A stretch of DNA of 64,000 nt from Taeniopygia guttata (taxonomy: Eukaryota > Chordata > Aves > Passeriformes > Estrildidae), in contig NC_133026.1 in the NCBI RefSeq assembly GCF_048771995.1, positions 108,806,001 to 108,870,000 on the forward strand, written 5' to 3'. Position numbers and translations under genes: made by a program. Position 1 is the first letter of the stretch. The number at the start of each line of letters is the position of its first letter. Below are positions 31,282 to 44,878 of this stretch, piece after piece. Below the pieces are notes generated by a model. It saw only the letters and a list, made by a program, of their open reading frames with translations. It was not told where the DNA came from and did not search any database.

Positions 31282-33445
31282 CTGCAAAATAATAATAAAA
31301 AATTTTATCTTCCCCCAATGAAGACAATACTTCAAATCACATTGTATCTCTTGAGACTGAACTTACAAGACTATGTATTGTAAAAAATGAAAGTAGCTAT
31401 ATTTGAACAGCTGACCGGTCAAGTGCAAGGTGTTTAAGTTGAAGCTCAGCTAAATAGCCTTTCTAAATTGTTCAGCACATTCCTGCATCTTACTTGAGAG
31501 GAAAGAGCCACCTGAAACTGCCAAAGAAGGCATGAGAATAAACATAACCATTTTTTAAAGAAAGGGCAAATCCACATATCCCAGTTATATCCCCATATAG
31601 CAGTTGAAATAGCCACTTGTGTCATACAGCTATGACAGACCATGTCTAGATTCCTTTGGGTATCTTTTCCCACCTTTGTTTTTTGCTGTTTGCAAAAACA
31701 GAACTTATTTGCCAGGCTCTTGAGGGAAACAAACTTCTTTCACCATCTCCAGCTCCCTGAGGAGCAGAAAAGGTGATTTCATCATTACAGATGAAGCATA
31801 TCCCTTTGATATATTTTTTTCCAGGCTAGGGGGAATGACAGATGACATCTATTCCATGAAGGAGAAATCAAGATTATCAGTCTATCCCATATGCCTAACT
31901 CCCCCCCGCTTTGCTCTCCTAGTCATAGACTTCCTTCCTCATTTTTTGATCATAATTGCAATTTAAGAGATTAAACAACATATGCACAGCCATGTGTGAG
32001 CTTTTCTAGTATGGAAATTGTACCCGGAAAAAACCCCCAACAAAACAGATGTCCAAGGCTCATTTGCTCCCGAAGTTACTTCCTTATGACTGAAATAACT
32101 CTTTATAGACAAGATTACTCTGCCTCATATTTGAGTGGTTTAACGTGAAAAGCCATTTTCAGGGACCTAACAGAACCCACCCAATTCTTTGGTAGCAGCA
32201 GATTCCTACCCATAAATGAAGGTGCACCAGATATACACTATTGGTCTGTTATAGACTATTTTATTTGAGAAATTGAACATACTAAAGAAATTGCCAATGA
32301 AAACATAAGCTAAAATTGTATATCCCTTCTTCACCTCCAAAACTCCTAAAGACTTCATGGACTTGAGTGAAGTCCAAAAGTCCAGGCTTCAAACCCTGGT
32401 ATCATCACACAATAGCCACTGCATGAAATCAAAGCTGTAATTCCAGTAAGTCAATAACCAACAAGCACAGTGAATAATTCTTCCTCTTGTAAGACATGAC
32501 CTGTATTTGCAGAACTGTGATTCTTCTGGAAATTCAGAATTGCAGTTGCACAGGATTAATTGCACAGGCAGCTCAGGCGAGGTGTGCCGCCTTAGCACTT
32601 CAGGCTTGGGGCTTCCGGAGAGGAAGTCATTCAAAGCTTGAATTATCTAAACAAACACTAATTGGTCTAATCCAGGAAACCACTAGGGTTTATGGTACGT
32701 AATACTCATTCACAGCTTGCGCCACTGGTCTGGCAGCATTTGAAACACTACAATGTGAAATGAAAGCACTGAGGGCTCTTTTGCTGATAAGGCTCATGTC
32801 ATGTCCATTGCTGGTTTCTCCTCAAACTGTCACAGAGCGCTGCACTGGAGCTGCAGCCACACAGCCCTGCCTTCGAGGGGCTGATAAGGGCTGAGATTGC
32901 CTGTACCATGCAATCTCCCCCTTTCCTTTCTGAGAGGGTGTTTTCTCTAAGAATATTGGTTTCTAGAATCAACAAGTCCCCGCAAATGGCTGCTTTGACA
33001 ATGCCAGCTACACTGTTGAACTCTTCACTCAATGCTGCACGATCACAGCTTTTCCTCACTACTTGTGGGACACTGTCCCGAGCAAGGGAGGTGTCACATC
33101 CTACAGCTGTGGGAGCTCCTCCTCGACCAACTTACAGTTCCCTGGTGATTCACAAACAAACGAGCCACTGTGGGAGGAAACGGTAGGTCAGATGTGAAAC
33201 CACAGAGGTAACTAAACGGCTGAGCTTTACAGTGAAGGTCTTGTGGAGCAGATACTTATTGATGTCATCCACTTCAACCAGCCAAATAGCAAATGGGCTT
33301 TTAGAGTCAACTGACATGTTTAAAGACAAAATTATTTTCAATTAAAAACATTGGAAAACATTTTTTTCATTGTTAAAAAAATATAGTCACAGGATCATTG
33401 CAGGTGAAATAAGGCTGAATTTAACCCTGAATTCAGTGTACAGAT

Positions 33446-34140
33446 GGGGGAATCAGATACTGGAGAGCAGCATGGTAGAAAGGGAGTCCTGGTTGATGGC
33501 AAGTTGAACATGAGTCCGCAATGCCCTGGCAACCAGGAGAGACAACTGCGTCCTGGGGTGCATCAGTCAGAGTATTGTCACCATCAGGCAAGGGAGGGGA
33601 TGGTCCCGCTCTGCTCTGGAGCGGCCTCACCTCGAGTGCTGGGGGCAGTTTTGGGTGCCACAGTATAAGAAAAGACATTAAGCTCTTAGAGAGCATCCAA
33701 AGGAGGGCTTTGAGGATGGCAAAGGACTTTGAGGAGAAGCTGTATGAGGAACAGCTGAGGTCACTTGGTCTGTTCAGCCTGGAGAAGAGGAGACTGAGGG
33801 GAGACCTCATTGCAATTACAACTTCCTCATGAGGGGAAGAGCAGGGGCAGACACTGATCTCTGTGTGATCAGTGACAGGACTCATGGCCTGAAGTTGTGT
33901 CAGGGGAGGTTTAGGTTCGATATCAGGTAAAGATTTTTCCCCCAGAGGGTGGTTGGGCACTGGAACAGACTCTCCAGGGAAGTGGTCACAGCAGCAAGCC
34001 TGACAAAAGTTCAAGAAGCATTTGGACAATGCTCTCAGGCACATGATGTGATTCTTGGGGTGTCCTGTGCGAGGCAAGGAGTTGGACTTTATGTTCCTCA
34101 TGAGTCCCTTCCAACTCAGTATATTCTATGATATTTTATG
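33446..34140 (+). mobile_element. CR1 LINE with remnant of the ORF2 C-terminus, intron 3
   Basis: About 695 bases. The 5' part still translates, in pieces, like the CR1 ORF2 C-terminus ([20 protein letters not shown] and [16 protein letters not shown], at about 33690-33815). The 3'UTR follows, with 'ggtttaggttcgatatcagg' and 'gggcactggaacagactctcc', ending 'cccttccaactcagtatattctatg'. The open frame is interrupted. Plus orientation, antisense to GAREM1. Confidence 0.92.
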
Positions 34141-34724
34141 AAAAGAAAGATGAGGCCATAATTCTAATTTAGCACTCTGAGAGAAATAATATTCTGCATT
34201 CTTTCTTCTAAACAAAGATATAAGGTATCAGTTGCTGCTCAAAATGATAATAAAAATCAAAAACACGAAATTAAAAGTCTAAGACCTCAGAAATTTATCT
34301 ACTAAATTCAACTTATGGTGATGTTAAGATTGCTGATATATCCCACTAGGCAGCTTATACTTTAAAATTGGTAGGTAAATGGCAGGTAAATATGTTTTAC
34401 AGCATATGGGCAACAAAGATATACCATACATATCACATATCTCTCAATACACATAACAGTACATATATACTGCTCAGCTTTTGTTCTGAAGATTACAAAG
34501 GCTAAAGATCATTAGGCTAAATGATCCTTACTTTGTCCTTGTAGCAATGACATATGAAAATCAGACTTGCTCTGTCTTGTTCAAACATTTAACTTTATCA
34601 GTGGCCACAAAACTTTACAGAAAAATCAACAAAGAGCCATGGACTTTAGCTTGGCTTTAGACTGCCTTTGGTGAGCTTCACAGGGCCTCCAGAAGTCCAG
34701 GAATTAGTCATGCAGAGCATTTCC

Positions 34725-34996
34725 TAAGAACAGATGGGACAGGAGGAAATGGCCTCAAGTTGCACCAGAGGAGGTTTAGATTGGATATCTGGTATTTTAT
34801 CAAAAGGGTTGTCATTCACCGGAACAGGCTTCCCAGGAAAGTGGTTGTGTCACCATTCCTGGAAGCATTTATAAGACGTGAGGATGTGGCACTTGGGGAC
34901 ATAGTTTACTGGTGGACTTGGCAGTTCTGGGCTAATAGATGGACTTGATGATCTCAGAGGTCTCTTCTGACCTAAATGATTCTATGGTTCTATGCC
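34725..34996 (+). mobile_element. Second CR1 3' end, intron 3
   Basis: About 270 bases of CR1 3'UTR: 'ggcctcaagttgcaccagag', 'ggtttagattggatatctgg', then 'cttgatgatctcagaggtct' and a terminus with two copies of the CR1 end repeat ('attctatggttctatg'). It repeats the same 3' region found in the element ending at 34140, so it is a separate insertion rather than one split copy. Confidence 0.92.
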
Positions 34997-37199
34997 AAAT
35001 AGTACACTTATAGACAACATGAAAGTGCATATCATAAATTATTCCTAGAAGGCAGAAGGACCACACCAGACCCATCTCACTCTACCCTCTAAGCTTTCAG
35101 CACCGACCCAGCAGGATTTGCACTTCACAACCCTGCTGAGAGCATTCTCTGGGCTCCCTCTGTTTCCTGCTGTGCAGTGGCTGGTAGGGTGTAGCAGAGC
35201 CTTACACTATTTCAGACACTTGGACCTGCTAGTGGCAGGTCCCAGCTGGTGCAGGTGACACAGCATATCTCTGGTACATGATGGACACAAGACAGCAGTG
35301 CACAGTGGAAGAGTTAACATGGTCCAGATCACAGACTAGTGCAGAAAAAATCATACATTTTTGAGGTAAACTCCTAAAGTCTCATAATAATTCTGGAAAA
35401 GAGGTAACACTCAGAAAACATCCAAGAGGCTTTCACTCAGCTGCATCACATATCCACGGAGGGCTTTATACATTTTAACAATAATGTTTCATGCACCGTA
35501 AAAACTCCTGCAGTTTTACTTTGCACTCACCCCTTTTCTGCTCTTCTCAGTTTTCATTGGTAACAGGTGAGAATAACCAGCTTTATGAAAGAGGCAGTGC
35601 TACCCACACTACACTGCCAACACCATCTAGGAATCAGTAGTAGATATTCGAGCTGAGCAATGATCCAGAATTTCCTCCCTGATGTACCTGCCTTCTCCTT
35701 CCAGCTGTTAATCCATACTATCTGTTCACTGTTGATGCTAGGATACTGACCAGAAAGTTTACAGGCACACAGACACCTTACCAAACACACTGTAAAACAG
35801 GGTGTAAGTCACTGTAATATTTTATATTTTAAGATTCATGCAATTTCACTAACATTGAAAAGCCATTGAAAATCCTGCAGAAGACAGGCATCAGAAAAGC
35901 AATGAATGATTATTTAGGAAACTGTGTTTTGGAAAAGCTTGGGTATAATCTTCCTTTTGTTTAAGGGAAGGCTAACTAGCAGTAATAGATTTTTGGTAAC
36001 ACCTGAGTCAATATGCGGTCTTGGACTCCAATTGTTCTAATTTGTTATAATTCGAAGCAGAAGCCTTTAACTGGACACATAAGAACACCTTTATAAAAAT
36101 GATTTGTGGCTTCATATAGGTTGGTATAACTGCTAGATTTTATTCAATTAATGCAAATATTGCTTTCACTTTAAAAATACAATTAGGATTTTTTTTTGTT
36201 AGAGCTTTTCGTTACTGTGAAGTCTCTGATTCATAGCTACAGCCTATGGTTTTTACTTAAAACCAATTTGCTTAGGTCCAATTTACTAGGACCAATTGTA
36301 GCACTACATATATATTTAATAGATCATATATATTAGATATATATTTTTTTTACAGGTCACAAAAATGAGAAAAGATTTTTAAAATGTAAAACAGTATCTT
36401 CAGAAGAGCTGTTAGCAGAAAAAGAAAAAAATATGAGCAAACATTTTCAAGGAAGTTGGTTAAATTCAATGAGATAGTATCCCATTTTTCTTTTATAAAT
36501 GTCTGTTTCCCAAGACAGAATCAGCAAGTAAAAGTTTTCATGCTAGCATACATCTATTTCCCTCTGGGATAAGAGGGACTTTGCCTAATTGCTACATTAA
36601 CAGCTGCCTTCAGTGCTCTTTACGGAATGTCTCAAATAAATCAGTGCTCTAAAACTGACCCAAAATGTGGCAGGTAACACTGCAGAGCTGTAAAATGAAG
36701 CTCCCTTTGGAGCAGGACTCCTCCCACAGGCGCCTCAACCTGGGCACACAGCAGCAGCAGCTCTGCTTTCCTCTGCTTCTCTTAACTCAAGCCACCCACC
36801 TTTTTCCAGGAGGAAGAGAGGCAGCAACAGGACAGCAATGCCAATGCAAGACACCGAGGTGTCGAGCCTGCGTGTACTGGGAGCAAAGGGGAAAAAGAAG
36901 AAAAAACCCAAACTGCTTGGAACTGACTCTTGCTGCTTTGAAAGGCTGGCATCAAGCCACAAGGCCACTAAAGCACTAATTCTTGAGGTGAAGAATTATG
37001 AGTTGCCTGGAAGTCTGGAGCCAAAATCTACACACCACCTCATTTCAACAAAGTCACTATGGCAGCACTTACGAATGTCACCGTAAGTTACAGCCTACTA
37101 CATATGTGCTTTATGGCAACTCAGGGTGAGTTTATCAGAGGCACTAGAATTACAACCAGGAAATCAATTTTGCCTCACTGTACTGCATTACCATCTGCC

Positions 37200-37226
37200 A
37201 AAAAAAAAAAAAGAAAAGAAAAAAAA
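37200..37226. repeat. A-rich tract in intron 3
   Basis: A13 followed by GAAAAGAAAAAAAAG. Low complexity with no flanking duplication seen. Confidence 0.95.
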
Positions 37227-38214
37227 GTGCTAAGTTTTCACTACAGATTTCTTTCTGCCAAAGTGCACATAGTATGGGCCAACACGGTTAAATCACTGTG
37301 AAAAGAGGATTACATTAAAAAAGATGAACAAATCAGGTATCAGAAGTTCACACCAGTCATACAATATCTTTGACAAGTAAGAAAAGAATCATTAGAAGGA
37401 TAATTCACTAACCCATTTCTCCATTTTAGAAAGCGTCTGCAAACAGCTTCACAGACTCTCTAGGGAGACCAAATGATGTCTTCAGAACAAAAATGTTATT
37501 CTGGAAGATTTGAAGGGTCCTGCAACACTAAGTGAGCTGGTTTTTAGAGTGAAGGAGCTCCTAGTTTGTCCAATGTTCAATCTATCAGAAAATACTGCTG
37601 ATTTTTTAAGGGAACTTTTTGTGAATTGCCCTCAGTATGATTTGGGTGGGGGGTGGGGATGTGTTTGTTCCTTGTCTTGTTTTTAAGACCTGGTGCAAAT
37701 AGCTTCCTGGATGTTTGTACACACTGCCATATGTATGAGACCAGAGCAGTTGAAAGCAGAAATCTACTACTGTTGTTTCAGCAAAAGACAGGGTCCTGGG
37801 GTAACTCAACATTCTTAGTATTTTGTTCCTAGCAATAGAAAAAAAAAATCTCATATTTGTAGCATAATGCTGTAACATAAACAAAATATTCTTCAATTAT
37901 GCACTGAATATTAATACAAAAAGGGTTCTCACCTATCTGGTCAGTGAAGAAAGGACAGAATGCCTCTATTTTTTGAACAGGAAGAAATTAAACTATAGAC
38001 TGAGTGAAATTCAATTATCCCCAGAACACTCTAAATTACTGTGCTTGTAGATGCTGCCGCGGCCACCACTTGAAACAACCAAGCAGGTATTCAGTGCAGT
38101 ACATATGGATAAAAAAGTTACAAAGTACTTTCAGCCATTACAAAAGTTTTATTTAACCTAAAATTTTTGTTTGCTAGTCTCTGAAAAGATACTATCTTTC
38201 CCTCCTAGGGGCAC

Positions 38215-38538
38215 TGTTACAGTGCGGTCGGGTTATGCTTTTCCCCATTTCCAGGGACCCCTGTGACTCTGATCAGATAAGCCTGGTCCCCTCCTTCCTG
38301 CCCTGATGGGGTTGGCGGAGAGCCAGAGAGCCCTCCCTGTCCAGAGCCTAGATAAGCCCACGACCCTTCCTGTTCATTCCCTTTCCCCCCTCACCTCATG
38401 GAATAAAGAAGCTGGACAACCACATCGGGGTTAGAGCCTCTTTTGAATCTTTGCCCATCTCCTGACATTGCTCCCCTCAAGGCCTTGTATCTCTGGGCCA
38501 GCCTAATAATTTAGGGGCTGAGAGAGGTAGGAGCATCA
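38215..38538 (+). mobile_element. Probable second solo LTR in GAREM1 intron 3
   Basis: The 324-base segment begins TGTTACAGTGCGG and ends GGAGCATCA. It is flanked by the hexamer GGGCAC on both sides (38209-38214 and 38539-38544). AATAAA is at 38402-38407. The stretch after it (cctcttttgaatctttgccc) resembles the matching part of the LTR at 169-656 (ctcgcttgaatctgtccg), so the two may be related families. The element reads antisense to GAREM1. An alternative 3' end at ...CTGACA (38467) has no matching duplication, which is why the later end is preferred. No internal viral genes are present. Confidence 0.62.
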
Positions 38539-40380
38539 GGGCACTTGCTAGCATATATTACAGCTGTTCTTCAAACACCCATCAGATCCTCAACCACCTG
38601 CCTAGGACACTGCCCAGAAAGCCTATCCAGTTGCAAAACCACAGGGAAGGAAGGGAGAACCATCTCCCCTGCCTCGCCAGGATAAGGTGGCCGAGTTTTC
38701 CCTTTAATAACTACTACAAGAAGCAAAAGTAAATAAGCCCCTTGGAAATGATCTCGCAGCCCATTGCAGCGAGAAGGCAGTTTGGAGAATGGCAGCTGTG
38801 AAATCTTGCTAGAGCTGCCAAGGATTTACACTCAGGGGCAAGGCTCACACCGAGTGGAATCATAACTGCGGTGTACTGGCACATGCAGGCACACCTCAAC
38901 AAGCACAGACAAAAGCACGCAGTGACTGTCTGGTCACCTTGGAACTCTACAGGCTCCTTCTTCAAAAATTATCCACTGCAGACTTGAGTGTTTGGAACAA
39001 GAAAGAAATCCCAGACTTCAGAGCTCCTTCTCATCTTAAGTGCTTCATCAGATATTTTGGGCACTTTTTTTTTTTTGTTTTTATATCGGATTAGCTACCT
39101 TCTGATACTCTCTTCTGAATTTAAACAGGCACACTACATTGGACAGGAATCAACTGTACTTAGTATTCCTCTCTTTGCTCTAATCAGCTTGACAAAATCT
39201 CTCCCATATTAAAATTTTAGCGTACATAATTCTCTTGCATGTAAAGGGTTATTAAACACTTTAATAAATCCTGCTAAGTTAATTTATTTTTTGGAAGATG
39301 ATAACCTTGGAATAGACTTCAATGAAACTGGAAAAACTGCCAAGAGGAATACTGCCAAGATAACTGTATAACTAGGTTAAACCTGGATTATTACTACTGT
39401 TATTTACATTAAGGAGTATCACTATAAAACCTTTAAAAATGGATTTCATATCTAACTGAAAGCTATGCTTATTTCTCAGTTTGCTACATATGAAAAAGAG
39501 TTTTAAAACCACTCACAGTAAACTCAAGATATGGCATTTTATGTCTAAACAAACCTGTAGACAAATACTTTTTTGCACTAGAAAATCAAAGCTGCACATT
39601 CTACTGTGCCATTCTCTTGCCTTGGTCATTAATCAAAAGACAAATAATAGCACAACTCTGGATAAGGCTAGCAGTCACAAGGATTTTTTCTGAGCAGAGA
39701 TAAAATTTTCTTGTTCCCTTGCCTAAAGATACAGAAGTGTTCCAACTTTCTCACGTAGTCTTCATTCATGAAAGCCTCTGTTTTACAGACCCAGGTTAAC
39801 GCAGAACACAAATGAAAACAATCTACTGTCTTGCAAGGTGTGAGTCTTAGTCACTGAGTACATTAACTAATGAGCTCTTCCACTAACATCTATAAAAACT
39901 GTGAACTAGCCAGTGTCTCCCAGCTGTAGCAGTGCAAGAAAAAGGAAAAAGTCATTAAAAGGTTGTTGTACAAAGCCCAACCTGATACTCATGGGACCAG
40001 GAAATTCCAGGCTGGTTTTGCACCAGCGAGTTTCCACCACAGGGTACATGATGTGGATCTCCACCACTGCACACCAGCTCTAGGATGCTCTTATACCAGT
40101 CTGAGATTGTGCTGCTGCTCAAACCAACCAGATAAGCCTGGAGACCACTCTGCACTCACGGCAGAGCTGACCTACCTTGTGCAGCTTCACACATGTAGGT
40201 AGGACAAAGAAGAACAAGTTGTGTCTTCATTGTTCCATGCCACTACACTGCAGTGTGCTTGGTGACAGCAAACCCTCTCATGGTTTCAGTGACCCTTTCA
40301 TGAGCCCAAGAGCTGTGCACAAGCAAACACACACACATGCACACAGAGAACAATTGTGTCTTTTTATTTTGGTGTGTGTT

Positions 40381-40403
40381 TTTATTATTATTATTATTTT
40401 ATT
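40381..40403. repeat. (TTA)n short tandem repeat
   Basis: About seven TTA/TTT units, about 460 bases downstream (in gene direction) of the 40860-40990 exon. Confidence 0.9.
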
Positions 40404-40847
40404 CACAATGGTATTTAGCCGCAGTAGTTTTGAGACAAGCAACCCCATCATTTCACCCTGTGTGCTCTCTGAGAAAGAGGCTTTCTGGAGAGGGATTTGA
40501 GCAGCTGCTGCTTAGCAAAGAATGAAATTCAGACTGCTAGAGGGGGAGGAGAAAGGGGGCAACAAACAACATTTGTTTAAAATCTGGCAGGAGAATCCTA
40601 ATTAGATGAATTATTGAATGGATCATCAAGACTGCTCCCCAAAGTGCCATAGGGTAGGAGAGCCCTTAGAGGACATGTTGATTTAAGACTGCAAAAATGA
40701 TCCCAAAGAGCACCACTGCATCACTGAATGTGGAACACTAAAGGCTCATTTGTCTCAAAAATCACACTTCCCACTCAGCGCCACTGCTCACTTGCCATGT
40801 ATATAAAAGTTGCAACAGTTAATCATTGAGACAGGGACAAATATTTA

Positions 40848-41027
<180 letters not shown>

Positions 41028-42228
41028 TTATACTGGACAACTGTCACTGTGGCAACTGCTGGCTCAACTTCACCATTTTGCTCGGTCAATTTTTCCAGTT
41101 ATTAGCAACCAAACAAGAAGATGAAAGATTGTAGAGTCTCCTGAACCTGCAATGAAAGACACCCACATTCACTGCCTTGGAATGAAAAGAACATGTGGCA
41201 GCCAAAGTGAAAGTAAAAAAGATTAGTTTATCACATGCTCTCTAGAAATAGTAAATAATTATGGAGGCATTTGCATTTGGGTACTTAATTCAGTGTTATA
41301 GTATCTGTACAGATAGCACTTTTGGGTCTTTAATATTAAAAGTTTTACAGAAAGAAACCACACCTACAAAACCCCAAAACAATAAACATACGGAGTTTGG
41401 GTTTGTTTTTAGCATCATCAAACAGCAGGCTAAACCTAAACCCTTTTACCCTTGGGCTTCCCTAAGAATTGAACAGCATCTAACTTTCCTTAATGATAAA
41501 CTAAACCCCTTGAGAACTTTAGCTAACATAAGATATGAAACCACACACATTTAAAACTCTTTTGAAGGTGTCTGCCTTCAGAAGAGCAAGAGAAAGAAGT
41601 ATTCCTTGCTAACTTTACCTCCCCCCCAGCATGGAAACTTTGGCTATTTTCTATCTCTTGTAAAAGACAAGAGCTAACATGGAGGGAGCCACCCCAGGCA
41701 GACCTGCCAGGGACAGCCAGGCACATCAATCACCAGTGTGCACTATGAACACAAAGTTTTAGAACCTTATTTTATAAATACAGATATAAGAAAAGCTTAG
41801 ACAATTTACTGTTTGCATGACTTAAGCTTAGAACCTGTGGAGTGTTCTTTCCAAATTTAGAAATGGTAATTACTACTAAGTTAAAGGCTGGTCTCAGCAA
41901 GACTTGATGTAAAAAACAACTTTAGAAAATGAGGAAAAGGTTGAATAAGATCTGTGGTTGGTGCATCTCCTGTAAATCACATTTTAAAATTTGCAATGCA
42001 TGCACTGGATTATTGCTCCCAATTAGTGCTGAACTTCATTAAAATGCATCCAGTACATAAGGATATTAGCCACCTACAGAAATATTTTCTCACTCCTTCA
42101 GCATTCTTGTGCTCAGCTCCCCTTTTACATCCCATCAGGCTTGAGACTTCCGTGACACGTTTGGAGAATTCACCCACACTGAACTATTGCAGGACGCCCA
42201 TGAGAGAGAGCTGTCCTGCCCCTGCCAG

Positions 42229-42251
42229 GTGTGTGCACACACGTGTGCACA
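42229..42251. repeat. Alternating purine-pyrimidine tract with GTGTGTGCACACAC palindrome
   Basis: 23 bases alternate strictly between purine and pyrimidine (GT/GC/AC steps) and include a perfect 14-base palindrome starting at 42229. This is classic Z-DNA or cruciform-prone sequence. Confidence 0.9.
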
Positions 42252-42696
42252 GCCATCCACCCCCCAGGAGAGGTGCCAGAGCAAGAGGCTCAGCACTGCT
42301 GCCCATCCACAGCACCTGCTGCCAGGGGCACTCTTTTAAGCACTATGTTAAGAGCTCTGTGGTTGCAACTCTGAATATCAACTTGCAAGGCAGAGGACTT
42401 CCTTTTATGCCCTTCCATGTTTTGTCTTTCTAAAGTGATCATGGTAACTTTGAAGTATTATCAGCAGGGTAACCACAGATGCTGGTATTTCTCACTGCAG
42501 GACTGTTTTTCCAGTGTTTAACTTCATCACACTTCTCAAAATCAGTTGAGTTTTCCCAGCTTTGTGTCTGCTTTAGGACATGCTATGATGTGGCATTCAA
42601 CCAAGGCAATTCATGTACTTTGGAGACCAGCACTGGGGTAGAAGCCACAGGACCTTTTGTCTGACCTGAGGAAGCCCTTCCTACAGTGTACCACAG

Positions 42697-42775
42697 CAGG
42701 AATGGCTTCTCTGGATCAGACCAAAGGTCTGCCTCATGCAGCATTCCACCTTAGACAGGAGTAAGCAACAGCCAT
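42697..42775 (+). repeat. Possible ancient interspersed repeat fragment
   Basis: The block 'aatggcttctctggatcaga' followed by 'ccaaaggtctgcctcatgca' resembles a dispersed amniote repeat whose core reads roughly 'gggtcagaccaaaggtccat'. The resemblance is from memory and the family is not named here. Confidence 0.4.
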
Positions 42776-44456
42776 GTAAAAAGGTTAGACTTAATGCACA
42801 ATTAGCAATACTACCCAAAATCTCCTTCCCAGCTCTCAGAGGAACTCATGGCTGAAGTTCCCAGTGAAGGGAAGAGGTTTTGGGCTTAGCAACCACAGAG
42901 GTTTTCTTCCCTGTAAATTTGTTTAATTGCTTACTGACGGTATAGAAAACTTTCACTGTAGACATACCCTCTTATCGTGAAAAATGTTGGTAAACTCTTT
43001 TTCCACAAACTTTAAAGTACCTCTGGGATTAAGACTACAAGCTGTAGGAGTGATAAAGCTATACCTGGCAGACAGTATGACTAGCCAAAGGAAACCTGAC
43101 AGCAGACAAGCATTTGGAAAATGCTTCACATACTGAAAAGAAACATGTCAGCATACTAAATCTGAATTCCTCAGCATGTCCACTTTGAGCCCTTTTGGGT
43201 GCAAAGCAATAGAGGGGCCAGGCAGCCAACACCTTTGGGCTAATGGAATCTGCAAAATGAGCAGGAAGCTGCTCAGTTAACTGATGCTGGGAAGTGTGTT
43301 ATGACTGATGCCAAAGCACGCACATGGAGAGACGAAGAGAAAACTGCGCTTTTTAATCCCCAGTCTGCCACAGACCATGAAAATCCTGTCTTCAAGATTT
43401 CCCTGTTAGCCACAGCCTAACCAAGAGGAAGATGCATTCCCTGGCTGAACAGGTCCTTTCCCTCACAAGCACCCCACTTTCCTGTAAAAGAAACTGAGGA
43501 GTGGGGAAGTTGAGTGAAATCAGGTGCCCTTGTGCATGGAGTCAGGATGTGCCAGGACATCATGTAGAAGCAGAGACTATGAGCTGCACCAGGGAGCATC
43601 TGACAGCACAGAAAAACCACTACTCTAAAGCACAGAGCCAGCAAATTTACTTCAGATAGTCACTAAGAGCAGAATGCTCTTAAATTTAACAGATGTCACA
43701 CAGTGTTCCTTCACCATGGGCTGACCTGAGGCTGTGTTTATTTTCAATTGTTATCCTCTTTGACTACCAACACAGCCATTGAGATGCAGCCCTAAATGAT
43801 TGACCAGTTTGGGATCTAGGGGTATCATTTGCAGGATTTCTGGCTGTGGCTACCATTTGAGACAAGCTGTGATTAGAGTTTTTAATGACAAAAAAGCCCC
43901 AAACTCAAACTACAGCAAGTTTAGGTCATCTCAGACATATCTAAGCTCAGTGGAGTTACTTCTGATTTGATACTCCATGCTTATGCACAGAACTGAGGTG
44001 AATATGATATTGCACAGAAGCTAAACAGTTTTTTGAAACAGTGATATACTGCAATAATAAAATTTTACTAGTTCAGAAAGAAATTGAGAATTCTCACTTC
44101 AGAGTGGGAACTGAGTTGGGCACAGTAACAAAGCATGAATTCACACGAACGAGGAAGGAAAACAAAATACTGAATAGTAATACATGATATGAAAAATACT
44201 CATCCAGCCCTTTGAATGAGACAGTGGCCTTTAATTCTAGGTTCACCAGTTACTCTGTTTGCAAACATAATAACACTATTTTTCTAGGACTTATATATTT
44301 AACAACAGTGAATCTGGTGGCAAGGCAAGACCAGTTACTCCCTGCAACCCAAAGTTCTACAAAAAAAGTCCCAAATTCCTCAGCATAGAACAAACACTTT
44401 GGGCTGTGTGCAACTGGGAGCAGAGTTTGCTCTTTACAGCAGATTTACACATTCCT

Positions 44457-44500
44457 AAAAAAAAAAAAAAAAGAAAGAAAGAAAAAAGAAAAAAAGAAAA
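44457..44500. repeat. A-rich (GAAA)n tract
   Basis: A run of 16 A residues that grades into GAAAGAAAGAAAAAAG units. No recognised element precedes it. Confidence 0.95.
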
Positions 44501-44860
44501 TCATCATTGGGAGCTTTGGTCCCATACAAAGCAACGCTCAGAGCTGTCTGTGTCACTATCTGTGCCATCCTCCCCGTCCTTCAGCTGAGCCTCACAAACA
44601 CAAAGCTGTCTGTGCCCTCACTGTTAATAAGCAGCAGTTCATGAGGAGGTTGACGACAGAGGAGTACACACAGATCCCAAAGCACAGAAGAGAAGGGCAG
44701 CATTAATCTCTGCCTGTTACGAAATCAAGAAGTATGCTGTGCAAGGGAGCTGTCAGGGCTAGACATTAAAATGCCTCTTCCTTGAAAAAGATGGGTTTAT
44801 AATATGAGATTTTCTGTAGACAGTTTTAAAAAATATATTTCCTCATTGATAAAAGCAGAC

Positions 44861-44878
44861 TTTTTTTTTTTTTTTTTT
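44861..44878. repeat. T18 homopolymer
   Basis: 18 consecutive T residues about 360 bases after the A-rich tract at 44457-44500. The two could mark the ends of an unrecognised element, but no duplication was seen. Confidence 0.95.

Noticed and set aside
33521..33832. Plus-strand 103-codon frame with [13 protein letters not shown]
   Set aside because: It is the degraded C-terminus of the CR1 ORF2 protein, already explained by the CR1 element, not a host gene.
38215..38467. Shorter LTR model ending at CTGACA
   Set aside because: No matching flank duplication. The end at 38538 gives an exact GGGCAC repeat.
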